From Bowmanella denitrificans (GTDB lineage Bacteria > Pseudomonadota > Gammaproteobacteria > Enterobacterales > Alteromonadaceae), in the NCBI RefSeq assembly GCF_039522935.1, contig NZ_BAAAEI010000006.1, positions 124,001 through 188,000 of the forward strand: a DNA stretch of 64,000 bases. The letters run 5' to 3'. The notes beneath the pieces are model-generated. The model worked only from the letters and a program-made list of their open reading frames with translations. It ran no database searches and had not been told where the DNA came from. This document shows positions 53,701 to 62,404 of this stretch, in pieces. The position numbers and the translations under genes were made by a program. Positions within the stretch are counted from its first letter, which is position 1. Each line of letters starts with the position of its first letter.

Positions 53701-54433
53701 TGGCCGACAGTTTCACCGAAATGCCGGGACTGGCCGCCACATTCCCTGCAATGCCCGTTAGCGCCATAATCGCATGCTGATAACTGGCAAAGTAACGATC
53801 GGCGTCGTGCTGGGTGCGGGCACCCTCGCCCAGCATGTCATAGGAATAACGATAACCACGTTGTTCCTGGGCTTTGGCATGTTGACAGGCCTTTTCGATA
53901 CTCTGGCCGGTTACAAACTGCCCGCCCAGTAGCGCCATGGCAAAGCGCATGGCCTGGCGCACCAGCGGTGCCCCCAGACGTTTCAGCATACCGCCAAAGC
54001 GCTTTTCGCTCTGTTTAGAGGCCAGCATTGATTTACCGCTGACCAGCCCCAGACTGGACAAATTAACAAACAGTGAATGGCTGTTACCCAGGTGCGAATG
54101 CCAGTTGCCCTGCCCTAATTTTTCTGCGATCAGCGCGTCGCGGGTGGCGCTGTCGGGAATGCGCAGCAGCGCTTCGGCCAGACACATTAAGATAACCCCC
54201 TCTTCGCTGGACAGCGCGTATTCCTGTAGCAGGCTTTCCATCATACCGGCCGCGGCCTGCTGCATATGGGTAACCAGTTGGTGGGCCTGGCATTTGGCCT
54301 GGGCCTTGGCACTGTCATCCAGACTGGCCAGGGCAACTAGCTGATTGATAAGGCCTGCTTCATCGCAGTGGTAATGATCGCGAATTTGCTGGCGCAAGGC
54401 GCAAATCGGCGGCAAGGGCGTGGAAAATAACAT
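50702..54433 (-). CDS. putA: Bifunctional proline dehydrogenase/P5C dehydrogenase PutA
   Basis: PutA oxidises proline to glutamate in two steps, with FAD then NAD, at the inner membrane. From the ATG at 54433 (GAGGTGA upstream) the product is 1243 residues. The N-terminal part is the PRODH barrel (about 80-480; GYRYSYDMLGEGARTQHDA, RLVKGAYWDSEIK); the ALDH domain follows (about 560-1010; CISPWNFPLAIF, AETGGQNCMIV and the catalytic Cys in KSAGQRCSAL), and a C-terminal ALDH-like extension ends it. The ribbon-helix-helix domain of E. coli PutA is absent, so it cannot repress its own gene. The M64 peptidase gene lies 28 bases upstream. Confidence 0.95.
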   Translation of the reverse strand: MLFSTPLPPICALRQQIRDHYHCDEAGLINQLVALASLDDSAKAQAKCQAHQLVTHMQQAAAGMMESLLQEYALSSEEGVILMCLAEALLRIPDSATRDALIAEKLGQGNWHSHLGNSHSLFVNLSSLGLVSGKSMLASKQSEKRFGGMLKRLGAPLVRQAMRFAMALLGGQFVTGQSIEKACQHAKAQEQRGYRYSYDMLGEGARTQHDADRYFASYQHAIMALTGIAGNVAASPGISVKLSAIHPRYELAQQGRVMSELVPRLLQLAVLAKRQHIGLTVDAEEADRLDLSLDVIEAVFLSPELQGWDGFGLAVQAYQKRALPLIHWLAALAAKAQRRLNVRLVKGAYWDSEIKLAQQHGLADYPVFTRKQNTDISYQACARALLEAKWIYPQFATHNAYTLACILEMAGEQRDFEFQRLHGMGEAMYDPLVTSNKLHCRIYAPVGKYADLLPYLVRRLLENGANTSFVNLVQNKQLNLASLLADPVDAILVMSDKRNPHIVLPKAIYGNERNNAEGLDVHHHNDLLPLDAALDNWWQQHQQRLSEPQQDDHQAYLEVRNPANRQQVLAWLKAHSEDDIASAIRRADGAFGTWSSGALSERAAVLMRFADSMEKQQTELLGLCLKEAGKTLDDAVAEVREAVDFCRYYAQQALADQQPNLNALGTVLCISPWNFPLAIFVGQVVAALVCGNTVVAKPAEQTSLIALRAADMLYQAGLTADALQVVLARGAVVGKVCLPDPRIQAVMFTGSNATCAHIAAQLAKRAESIPLIAETGGQNCMIVDSTALLEQVVDDVIQSGFKSAGQRCSALRVLYVQEDIADALITMLQGAMAQLSVSDPALLATDIGPLIDAKALDSLQRHAQRMDKQARLLAKIEPDLPKDQGFFFAPRLYEISAISQLKEEVFGPCVHLVRFAAAELDQVVAQINSTGFGLTAGIHSRLAERADKLARQLQVGNVYINRNMVGAVVGVQPFGGRGLSGTGPKAGGPLYLSRLQKPAATPHSMQSCWPAVAEQPPLTLDSRPLQSWQTVTLAERERQLRSVLAMLKLPGEDRAELERLTDTLFSQARTWLARPLSLPGPTGERNELHFEPRGWLLYLVAGRQDRHLYQALLSALISGNGLIIACLGHTPEWLKAMQQSALPLQIVSFTPALLAHPALSGVISSPDCGYNALVQQALVTRPGALLPLICEPGGQRLLQRMWLEKTLTVNTTAIGGNASLMLIEDSAPSGAMPPQGLASALGA

Positions 54434-54461
54434 GGCATTCACCTCAAACGAATAGTCAGAA

Positions 54462-55805
54462 CTAGCGCATGGCAGCAGCATGAGCTGCCGGGCGCGGTTT
54501 ATCTTGGCTCAGGGCGTCGGATGTGGCGGCGTTAATCACCTCCAGGATGGCGGCACTGCACACCGGGCAAAAGGTATTGTGGCCGCCATCACGAAACATC
54601 AGGCAGTTCAGGGCCGGACGGTAAAACTGCGTAGGGCTGTAATTGGCACCCACAAAGGCCCCTACCTCATTGGCAAAGGGTTGGCTTTCAAGCCAGCGCT
54701 GATCGCTCTGCATACTTTGCATAAAGCGCTCGCGAGGCCAGGGGGTGGGAATAGGCGTGTCTGCTTTTACCCATTTGGCCCATTTCAGCTTGCCGTCCTG
54801 TAAGGCGGTGACATTGGGTTCGTGGGGTTCAATCACTTGCGTGACCTGAGCATAGCCAGGGGTGTCATGAAAATACTCATCGGCCAGCCCGGCCAGGTGA
54901 TGGCCAAGTTCATGTACCAATAAAAAGCGCAGGCGTGGCTCAAAGGCCGGCACCACAGTATAGGCACCAAAAATGCCGCTGGCGCTGTATTTGGCTGAGT
55001 TAGTCAGAATAACAATATTGTCGTACGGCGCATGCATGGCGATATTACGCAGCCGCTGGTTTTCCAGGGTCAGGGCGTAGCGGGCCATGCCCAGGGCATT
55101 GGGATTCACCTTCAGGGCCGTGTCACCGCCAAGACCAGAATCATTGGAGGCAACAAACAGCGCCCGGACATTAAAGGCATGCTGATAACTTTGATAAGGC
55201 TCGGCGCTAAACAGCGCCTGCATGGCTTTTTGCGCCGCGGTAAAGAATTTGTCCTGCTCGCCATCAGTAAAGCCTTCGGCAATAAACAGCAGGTCCAGCT
55301 TTTGCTGCGGCTGGCCATTTTGCAGCAGGTCGCGTACTACCACAGGCGCAAAAGCCTGGGCCATTGGCGGCTCGCTTGATGTGGCAGCCAGGATCTCGGT
55401 CTGCCAGACTGGCACAAAGGGCTGACCGGGTTTATCTAACTGGCGCGCAGAGATTACTAAGGTTGCATCCTCTGTTGGCGCCGGAAAACGCACCGATTCC
55501 TGAAACTGGCCAGTTTGCGCTTTGGCCGCTACGCCGCGGGCCCAGTCTGAATACACCGAGTTATAGCTTTGCGAAAACCAGGCGCTGGGCTGGCCTTTAG
55601 CAAAGAGTTCCACTTTGTAGTCGCCACGCAGCAAATGATCAATCCAGGGCGACGACCACTGCCCGGGTTCACGCACGAGCGCCGGTTCGGTAAAGCCTTC
55701 TTTTGCACCATGACCGCCAGTATGTATAAAATCCAGCCGCCATATAGGCGTGGCGCTGGCACTGCTGATAAAGGCCATAACAATAAGACTGAGCAATATG
55801 CGCAT
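54462..55805 (-). CDS. M64-family (IgA peptidase-like) metallopeptidase, exported
   Basis: From the ATG at 55805 the 447-residue product has a signal peptide (MRILLSLIVMAFISSASA) and an M64 domain: LDLLFIAEGFTDGEQDKFF, then NDSGLGGDTAL, YDNIVILTNSAKYSASGIFG and the zinc motif LLVHELGHHLAGLADEYF (HExxH plus the third ligand region). A terminal CLMFRDGGHNTFCPVC has cysteines conserved in the family. It cleaves peptides or proteins outside the cytoplasm. Only 28 bases separate its stop from the putA start, suggesting one operon that links peptide breakdown to proline use. Confidence 0.88.
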   Translation of the reverse strand: MRILLSLIVMAFISSASATPIWRLDFIHTGGHGAKEGFTEPALVREPGQWSSPWIDHLLRGDYKVELFAKGQPSAWFSQSYNSVYSDWARGVAAKAQTGQFQESVRFPAPTEDATLVISARQLDKPGQPFVPVWQTEILAATSSEPPMAQAFAPVVVRDLLQNGQPQQKLDLLFIAEGFTDGEQDKFFTAAQKAMQALFSAEPYQSYQHAFNVRALFVASNDSGLGGDTALKVNPNALGMARYALTLENQRLRNIAMHAPYDNIVILTNSAKYSASGIFGAYTVVPAFEPRLRFLLVHELGHHLAGLADEYFHDTPGYAQVTQVIEPHEPNVTALQDGKLKWAKWVKADTPIPTPWPRERFMQSMQSDQRWLESQPFANEVGAFVGANYSPTQFYRPALNCLMFRDGGHNTFCPVCSAAILEVINAATSDALSQDKPRPAAHAAAMR

Positions 55806-56143
55806 AGAATTACCTTGAAATTCAAATTCAGAGCGCACGCTAATCAGTTCATTTGCAAGGAACAATGCAACTGGCATCAGGTGGTGGGAATCGGGGCATG
55901 AACGCACCGGATGCGGTCATTAAATATCAAAGCAGCAAAGCCAATCCAACGGAGCTGTTTACAACTTATTCAAATGGGGTTTTCGGTTTATACCGCCGAG
56001 GGTGACATTGGATACAAGCATTCTGCCATTCATGCCCATCAGCGTTTTTATTGTGCGGCAAATGTTATCAAGTTGTGATGCCAAGCCTGTTTCCGTCATC
56101 AATAAAAGGCAGGCACGTGATAACAACAACAGGACAACACAAC
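55806..56143. promoter_or_regulatory. Divergent region, M64 gene/TonB receptor gene
   Basis: A 338-base non-coding gap between divergent genes, which must hold both promoters. I see only a small dyad, TTGCA/TGCAA with 8 bases between, near 55853-55870, and AGGACAACACAACATG at the receptor start. No recognised regulator box was found. Confidence 0.35.
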
Positions 56144-58987
56144 ATGCATCAAGTGAGAGATAACCATAACGCCGCCCCTTTTCGCTATTCGTTGCTGGCT
56201 TTGTCGGTGCTGGGTCTGGTTCCGGCTGTGCAGGCTCAGGCACAACAAACCAGCGAACAGAATATGGAAATGGAGGTGATTGATATCACCGGTAGCCGCA
56301 TTCGCCGCACCGATATTGAAACGCACACCCCGGTGGTCAGTTTCAGTGCCGATGACATTGTAAAAACCGGCACGATCAATATTGGTGAACTGCTTAATGA
56401 GCTTCCCAGCATGGTACCGGCCGGTGGCACCGAAACCAGCAACGCCAATGGCTATGCCGGGTTAAGCCGCCAGGATCTGCGTGGTCTGGGTTCCACTCGC
56501 ACTCTGGTGCTGGTCAATGGTCGTCGTCATGTGCCCTCCGTACCAGGCACCAGTGAAGTAGATGTGTCGTCGATTCCCACTGCATTAATTGAACGCATTG
56601 ACGTACTCACCGGTGGCGCGTCTTCGATTTACGGTGCCGACGCAGTGTCCGGGGTGGTAAATATTATTCTGAAAAAGAATTTTACCGGCACCGAAATGAG
56701 CGCCTCCTATAACAGTACCGGCGAGTTTGACGGAAAACGCTGGTACGCCACTATGACTCACGGCCAACCCTTTGCCGATGGCAACGGACATATTAACTAC
56801 CATTTAAGCTATCAAACCTCAGATGAAGTAGAAGCCCATACCCGTGGCTATGTGGCCAATGATCTGACCTTTATCGACAACCCCAATGCCGATGCGCCCG
56901 GGCAAGTTAAACGCATCACTGCCCATCGCTCTTCGCTATACGCCAGCAGTCAGCGCCTGTTTTTACTGGATGGCCGTCCTTTTGGGATCAATCCGGACGG
57001 CAGCTTAAAGCCGATGCTGGCTGACGGACAGGAAGTGTATGGCACCAGCACCACCCAACTTGCCGCCCTGACGGTGGACAGCAGCAATGACAATTTTTAT
57101 ACCCGTTATCAGTGGGGGCGCCTGGCGGTGCCAGAAGATAAACTCAATGCCAATTTGAATCTGAATCGCGAAATTGCCGATGGCGTGGACTTTAGCGCGG
57201 AGCTGAAATACGTTAAAACCAAGTCTGAGAGCCGCACCGAGCCACTGGCCGAATACGGCGTGACGCCCTTGCCTGCAGACTATGCATTTTATACCGATGC
57301 ACAGCGCCAGGAGGTTACGCGTACCGGCCAGGGCCTACTGTTTGGCGGCTATTTCCCGGAAATGGGACGTCAGGGCAGCGACTATGACTATGACCTGCAT
57401 CAGGCGGTGTTGGCCCTGGAAGGTCTGACCGACAATAACTACCGCTGGCAGCTTAGTGTTCAGCATGGCCAGACCAAAGTGAAGACCACCAGCATCAATG
57501 ATTATTCCCAGGAAAACTGGGAAAAGGCGGTATGGGGTGGTTATCAGGACCCTGAGACATCCCAGTGGCGTACTTGTGATGCCAGCTGCGTGCCGGTCAA
57601 TGTGTTTCAACCTCTCAGCCAGGACGCAATTGATTATCTGAAAATTGCCCCGCACCAAAGCAGTGCCAAACTCACCCAATCGGTATTCGCCGCCAGTCTG
57701 GATGGCGAATTGTTTGAATTACCTGCAGGTTTTATGGGGTTTGCCATTGGTGCTGAGCATCGGCGCGAGAAAAGTGACAGTACTCCTTCCGATGTACAAC
57801 TGGCCGGATTGGGCGCCTTTAACTATAAAGCCAAACCACTTAGCGGCGATTATCATGTCAGCGAAGCCTTTGCCGAGTTGCGGGCCCCCCTGCTTAGCGA
57901 CGTACTGCTGGCCAAATCGCTGGAATTAAATGGCGCCTGGCGTACTGCCCGTTATAGCACCGCTGGTACCAACCATAGTTGGACGGTGGGTCTGGATTGG
58001 ATGCCTACCGACGAACTTAAGATTCGCGCCTCGCGAGCCAAGGCCGCCCGGGCACCCAATATCAATGAGATCTACCAGAGCGAAAGCCAGCAATGGAATT
58101 ATGTGTATGAGGTGTGCTATTCCGCCTACCGTAAAAACGGCTCTGAGTACCGCGAAGCCAATTGTGATGCGCGTGGCCTGAATGACCCAGCCAATTACTA
58201 TAACAACGCGCTGATCATCACCTCGGGGAACGAGGAGCTGAAAGCCGAACGCGCCTATACCTTTACCGGCGGTTTGGTGTATGCACCTGAGTATATTGAT
58301 AATCTGAGTCTGACCGTGGACTACTGGGATATCAACCTGGTGGATAAAATTGGCACCCTGGACTGGTCGCAGATTTATCCTAACTGTATGGACAGTGCCA
58401 GCCTGGATAATATTTTCTGCGACTTAATTGAATACCAGGACGGTTACACTCAGCTTAATGTGTCGTACCTGAATCTGGCCATGCATGAAACCCGCGGCGT
58501 TGATTACGCACTGGACTACCGCTTCAGCCTGCCGGACAGCGGTGTCAATCTGTCGCTGCGCAGTAACTGGAGCCGCATGTTACAGCGTGATTTGCAGTCA
58601 GATCCCAATGCCGAGATAGAACAAACCCTGGGGGAAATGGCATTTCCTAAATGGCGGGGCCGTACCACATTTAGCGCCCAGACTGAGGACATCACACTGA
58701 CCCTGACCGGCCACTACATTGGCTCGCAGGTGCCTGACTTGTCACGCGATCCGGCTGATTACTCAGTGTATGCCACCGGGCGGCTTTGGTATCTGGACTT
58801 AGGTTTGAACTATCAGTTCAACAGCCAGACCAGTGTAAACCTGTACGTGTCCAACCTCAGTGGCCGCGAAACCCCGCAGATCCCCGGCGCCAATACCGGT
58901 GGTGCGAGCTGGGAAATGGGCTACACTGCTGGCTTGTACAGTACACTTGGCCGCTATTACAGCCTAAGTGTCAATCACAGGTTCTGA
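56144..58987 (+). CDS. TonB-dependent receptor
   Basis: From the ATG at 56144 (AGGA upstream) the 947-residue outer-membrane protein has a signal peptide ending VQAQA near 33, a TonB-box region MEVIDITGSRIRR, a plug (LNELPSMVPAGG, LRGLGSTRTLVLVNGRRHVP, IERIDVLTGGASSIYGADAVSGVVNI) and a long beta barrel ending YYSLSVNHRF. The GSRIRR and GRRHVP-type plug is typical of the large peptide- or oligomer-importing receptors common in Alteromonadales. The downstream sensor kinase and LytTR regulator, and the divergent peptidase operon, suggest peptides as the substrate, but this is inference. Confidence 0.88.
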   Translation: MHQVRDNHNAAPFRYSLLALSVLGLVPAVQAQAQQTSEQNMEMEVIDITGSRIRRTDIETHTPVVSFSADDIVKTGTINIGELLNELPSMVPAGGTETSNANGYAGLSRQDLRGLGSTRTLVLVNGRRHVPSVPGTSEVDVSSIPTALIERIDVLTGGASSIYGADAVSGVVNIILKKNFTGTEMSASYNSTGEFDGKRWYATMTHGQPFADGNGHINYHLSYQTSDEVEAHTRGYVANDLTFIDNPNADAPGQVKRITAHRSSLYASSQRLFLLDGRPFGINPDGSLKPMLADGQEVYGTSTTQLAALTVDSSNDNFYTRYQWGRLAVPEDKLNANLNLNREIADGVDFSAELKYVKTKSESRTEPLAEYGVTPLPADYAFYTDAQRQEVTRTGQGLLFGGYFPEMGRQGSDYDYDLHQAVLALEGLTDNNYRWQLSVQHGQTKVKTTSINDYSQENWEKAVWGGYQDPETSQWRTCDASCVPVNVFQPLSQDAIDYLKIAPHQSSAKLTQSVFAASLDGELFELPAGFMGFAIGAEHRREKSDSTPSDVQLAGLGAFNYKAKPLSGDYHVSEAFAELRAPLLSDVLLAKSLELNGAWRTARYSTAGTNHSWTVGLDWMPTDELKIRASRAKAARAPNINEIYQSESQQWNYVYEVCYSAYRKNGSEYREANCDARGLNDPANYYNNALIITSGNEELKAERAYTFTGGLVYAPEYIDNLSLTVDYWDINLVDKIGTLDWSQIYPNCMDSASLDNIFCDLIEYQDGYTQLNVSYLNLAMHETRGVDYALDYRFSLPDSGVNLSLRSNWSRMLQRDLQSDPNAEIEQTLGEMAFPKWRGRTTFSAQTEDITLTLTGHYIGSQVPDLSRDPADYSVYATGRLWYLDLGLNYQFNSQTSVNLYVSNLSGRETPQIPGANTGGASWEMGYTAGLYSTLGRYYSLSVNHRF

Positions 58988-58997
58988 TAAGTAAGAT

Positions 58998-59015
58998 GCC
59001 CGCCAGTTGGCGGGC
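58998..59015 (+). other. GC-rich hairpin between receptor and kinase genes
   Basis: GCCCGCC and GGCGGGC form a perfect 7-bp stem with an AGTT loop, 10 bases past the receptor stop and 14 bases before the kinase ATG. With no T-tract it may limit, rather than end, read-through or protect the receptor mRNA. Confidence 0.55.
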
Positions 59016-59029
59016 TAACTGGATAGTCA

Positions 59030-60106
59030 ATGACGTACCTGACTTTTCTGCGCGGCAAACTGCTGGCGCTGTATAACACCATTAGCTGGCGCGATCTGGT
59101 GGTGGTGTTTTTGCTCAATACCATGGGGGCGCTGCTTAACGCCCTGCACTACCTGATTGCCGATGGGGCCGGTTTTTCGGCCTTTTACGCCAGTATCAGT
59201 GAATACATTAAGGTGTATAACCTGTTGGGCTTTGCCCTGATGTTTTCATACCTGCTGCTGTCTCCTGGCCCTGATGCCCGGCTTGGATTCTTCCGGGTTT
59301 TGTCTATTGGCGGGCTGGCCTTTGCCATCAGCCTGCCGGTCAGCTTTTTGATGTTTGGCTGGCAGGGCAAAACCGTTCATCCGATATTAGCGGCTTCCAC
59401 CTATTTGCTGGGTAATCTGCTGTTGGCGGCCTGGGCGATTTTTGTGATTATTTATATCAAAAGGCGGGAATCGCAGATTCAGTTTCAGAATCTGCGCAAC
59501 CAAATCGCGCAAACCGCCCAGCAGCGCGACAAAGCCGAGATGGAGCTGCATTTGCTGCAGGCCCAGTTGGAGCCGCACTTTTTCTTTAATACCCTGGCTA
59601 ATCTGCATAACCTGATCGATATCGACGGCGAGCGCGCCAAACACCTGCTGGAAGAGCTGACCCGGTATCTGCGTTCAACCATTCCGCAGTTTCGCCAGCG
59701 TTTTATCAAGCTGAGCGAAGAACTGGAGATAGTGCGCCGCTATCTGAATATTCAGAAGATCCGTTTTGGCGACAAACTGAATTTTAGGATTGAAAGCGAC
59801 GACAGTGTGGCCGCTTGCCCGGTGTTGCCTATGTCGGTACTGTCTCTGGTGGAAAATGCCATAAAGCATGGCATCGAAAAGACCCGCCGCGGTGGCACGA
59901 TTCAGATCCTCGCCAGGCAGCAAGGCGAGCAACTGCTGTTAACCGTGAGTGACGATGCCAACCTGCTACAACAGCAATCTGAAGGAACCGGCCTGAGTAA
60001 CCTGATTGCCCGCCTGGATACTGCCTATGAAGGCCGGGCCAGATTCAGTATTGCCTGCCAGTCGCCGCTGACACTGGCCACATTGGAGTTGCCCCTGCAT
60101 GGTTAA
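59030..60106 (+). CDS. LytS-type sensor histidine kinase
   Basis: The 358-residue inner-membrane kinase has four helices in residues 20-155, a coiled-coil linker (QIAQTAQQRDKAEMELHLLQ) and the His_kinase domain with the phosphorylated His in LQAQLEPHFFFNTLANLHNL near 185, followed by an ATP-binding domain with LSLVENAIKHGIEK (N box) and GTGLSNLIARL. The last 8 bases overlap the LytTR response regulator gene, its evident partner. It follows the TonB receptor gene by 42 bases. Confidence 0.9.
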   Translation: MTYLTFLRGKLLALYNTISWRDLVVVFLLNTMGALLNALHYLIADGAGFSAFYASISEYIKVYNLLGFALMFSYLLLSPGPDARLGFFRVLSIGGLAFAISLPVSFLMFGWQGKTVHPILAASTYLLGNLLLAAWAIFVIIYIKRRESQIQFQNLRNQIAQTAQQRDKAEMELHLLQAQLEPHFFFNTLANLHNLIDIDGERAKHLLEELTRYLRSTIPQFRQRFIKLSEELEIVRRYLNIQKIRFGDKLNFRIESDDSVAACPVLPMSVLSLVENAIKHGIEKTRRGGTIQILARQQGEQLLLTVSDDANLLQQQSEGTGLSNLIARLDTAYEGRARFSIACQSPLTLATLELPLHG

Positions 60107-60845
60107 TCTGATTATTGCCGACGACGAACCCATTTTACTCGACAGCCTGGCCGCCAAGCTGACCAAATTCTGGCCCACTGCCAACATTGTGGCTAAGTGT
60201 CAGTCGGGCGAAGACGCCCTGGATGCCATTTTGGCCAATGACGTACAGGTTGCCTTTCTGGATATTCAGATGGGCGATCTGACCGGTATTGATGTGGCCC
60301 TTAAGGCCAGTGGGCAATGCCATTTTGTGTTTGTGACGGCCTATGACCAATATGCCGTATCCGCCTTTGAAACCGACGCCATTGATTATCTGTTAAAACC
60401 CTATTCCGATGAACGGTTGCAGGACAGCATCTCGCGGGTCAAAGCCAGGCTGAACAGTCAGCCGCTGGATATTAGTCAGGCGCTGTTGAGTTTGCAGGGT
60501 GACAGCCGCCAGTATCTGAAGCGCATCAAGGTCCAGATAGGTACCCGAATTTGGTTAGTGGCGGTGCAGGATGTGCTGTATTTTCAGGCCAGCGGCCGCT
60601 ATGTCAAAGTGGTGACCAAAGCCCGGGAAGCACTGGTGCGGATGCCGCTGAAGTCCTTGCTGATGCAGCTTGATCCGGACTGCTTCTGGCAAATTCATCG
60701 CAGTATCGTCATCAATCTCAATCACCTTGATCATGTCAGTGCCAGTGAGCCGGAGCAATTACAGGTGTTTATGCAGGGCGTTAGTGAGCCCCTGCCGGTG
60801 AGTCGCAGCTCACAACATCTGTTTCGCAGTATGCCGTCGGAGTAA
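60099..60845 (+). CDS. LytTR response regulator
   Basis: The 248-residue regulator has a receiver domain (about 1-120) with the acidic pair in IIADDEPILLDSLA, phospho-acceptor Asp in VAFLDIQMGDLTGID near 55 and Lys in DYLLKPYSDE near 104, then a LytTR DNA-binding domain (about 145-245: VLYFQASGRYVKVVTKAREA, CFWQIHRSIVINLNHLDHV). Overlap with the kinase gene fits a two-component pair that probably controls the TonB receptor and nearby peptidase genes. Confidence 0.92.
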   Translation: MVNLIIADDEPILLDSLAAKLTKFWPTANIVAKCQSGEDALDAILANDVQVAFLDIQMGDLTGIDVALKASGQCHFVFVTAYDQYAVSAFETDAIDYLLKPYSDERLQDSISRVKARLNSQPLDISQALLSLQGDSRQYLKRIKVQIGTRIWLVAVQDVLYFQASGRYVKVVTKAREALVRMPLKSLLMQLDPDCFWQIHRSIVINLNHLDHVSASEPEQLQVFMQGVSEPLPVSRSSQHLFRSMPSE

Positions 60846-60847
60846 GC

Positions 60848-61687
60848 ATGTTTAAACGTCTGTTACCTTTAGTCTTGATGCTGCTGGCGGGGTGTGCAGC
60901 CAAACCCGAATTTCAGCGCCCCAGTTTGCTGCAAACCCAGCACCAGCGCACGGGGGTGTTCTTCACCACTGAAACCCGGCCATTAACCGTGTCACCCTGG
61001 GATATCCGCTATCAGAATATCGGCTATGAACAGGACCCCAAGCTGCTCAATTACCTGGCCCTGTTTGAGCAGGAAATTGCTAAGCTGCCACCCGCTGTGC
61101 TGCGTTTGTCGGGCCTGGATAAAGTGGCCTTTGTACGGGCCTTGTCGGTAGGGCCCCAGCCCCGCGCCGCGGTGCCGGATTATATTCATGAAGTGCTGTA
61201 TTACGATGTGGATGCCCCAGGTGATGCTTACCTGCGCCATGTGGTGCATCACGAGTTTTACCATATGCTGGAGCAGCAGTTATATGGCAGTGCCTACTAT
61301 AAAGATCCGCTTTGGCACAGCCTGAATCCTGACGGTTTTGTATACGGTAATGGCGGGGCCTACGCCAGGGACAGCAGCGTGTCTGTGTTCAGTCACCCTC
61401 ACCCAGGTTTTGTCAATGGTTATGCCATGAGTGGCCTGGAAGAGGATAAGGCCGAGATCTGGGCGATTATCTGGGCGCAGCAAAGCTGGCAGGCCGTTGA
61501 GACTCTGGTGGAAATCGACAGCATACTGCAGGCAAAAATTAGGCTGCTTACCGCCCAGGTGCAATGTCAGGCACCAGAGATGGCAAATACCTGGCCTGAC
61601 TATATTCAGCGGTATCTCGCTGCGCTACCGGCCTGCGAATTTGTTGACACCATTCACGCCGCTCCAGCTGCAGTTGAGGGTTCTTAA
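60848..61687 (+). CDS. Lipoprotein with HExxH metallopeptidase motif
   Basis: The 279-residue protein has a lipoprotein signal (LLPLVLMLLAGC-AAKPE, Cys16 approximately) and the zinc motif VVHHEFYHMLEQQ (HExxH) near 136, with GLEEDKAEIWA near 196 as a likely third-ligand Glu. This is the layout of putative zinc-binding metallopeptidases attached to the outer membrane. I do not know the exact family. It starts 2 bases after the LytTR regulator stop, so it is the last gene of the receptor-kinase-regulator operon. Confidence 0.78.
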   Translation: MFKRLLPLVLMLLAGCAAKPEFQRPSLLQTQHQRTGVFFTTETRPLTVSPWDIRYQNIGYEQDPKLLNYLALFEQEIAKLPPAVLRLSGLDKVAFVRALSVGPQPRAAVPDYIHEVLYYDVDAPGDAYLRHVVHHEFYHMLEQQLYGSAYYKDPLWHSLNPDGFVYGNGGAYARDSSVSVFSHPHPGFVNGYAMSGLEEDKAEIWAIIWAQQSWQAVETLVEIDSILQAKIRLLTAQVQCQAPEMANTWPDYIQRYLAALPACEFVDTIHAAPAAVEGS

Positions 61688-62135
61688 CCTGCCGCTGGTA
61701 GCCAAGCAACTGGTTAACAGGATGTAAATACCGCAATCTGGCCATCACCATTCCCGGTCAGATAGAAGTGAAAAGCGATGATAAGCAGGCAACAACAAGA
61801 TCTTAAGCAAGCACCACCGTCTCCCGAGCAAGGCTATCGATTTACCCTGGCCCAACTGGCAGTATTGCGGGCACCTGAACAGGAAACCGACGCGGGGGAA
61901 GAGCAGGACTGCGTTGGTTTTGTGCGCGGTGAGAATTAGAACCAGTTTAAATACACTTTGCCGAAGATGTTTACGAAGAGCGACTGTCGGGCCATCGACC
62001 CAGGGCTGGGTTTGAACAGAACCTATATCAGAAAGATAAACAGCCCCTGGCACCCAAGACTACCTTACAAAGATTGACAATCTTTGTATGCGTTTCTAAT
62101 CTTGTGTCTGTCATATTCTACGTTTGGAGGCCATT
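61688..62135. other. 448-base gap with a possible decayed gene
   Basis: No secure gene is present. A short plus-strand frame, 61778-61939, reads 53 codons (ISRQQQDLKQAPPSPEQGY, then RFTLAQLAVLRAPEQETDAG) and, in a shifted frame past its stop, protein-like sequence continues (FAEDVYEERLSGHRPRAGFE). This could be one frameshifted remnant or chance. The promoter of the following toxin-antitoxin pair should lie near 62080-62130. Confidence 0.3.
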
Positions 62136-62393
62136 GTGCATGTTTCCCTAACACCTGAGTTGGAATCCCGGGTTAAAGCTAAAGTAGAGAGTGGTTTGTA
62201 CAATAATGCCAGCGAGGTGATCCGTGAAGCACTGCGTTTTATGGAAACACATGAAGACTGGGTTCGAGAAATAAAACTAGCTCGTCTTCGCGAGCAATTG
62301 AAAACCGGGGTTGAGCAACTGGATCGCGGCGAAGGCATTGCCATTGAATCCAAAAGTTCTCTGAATGCGCTGTTTGACGACATCAAGGTATAG
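62136..62393 (+). CDS. ParD-family antitoxin
   Basis: An 85-residue ribbon-helix-helix antitoxin. I start at the GTG at 62136, which has GGAGG 5 bases upstream; a TTG 4 codons earlier overlaps that ribosome-binding site. VSLTPELESRVKAKVESGLY then NASEVIREALRFMETHE is the classic CopG/ParD (CC2985-type) opening. The tail binds the ParE toxin whose gene starts 11 bases after the stop. Confidence 0.92.
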   Translation: MHVSLTPELESRVKAKVESGLYNNASEVIREALRFMETHEDWVREIKLARLREQLKTGVEQLDRGEGIAIESKSSLNALFDDIKV

Positions 62394-62404
62394 TTACCTC
62401 GCCC

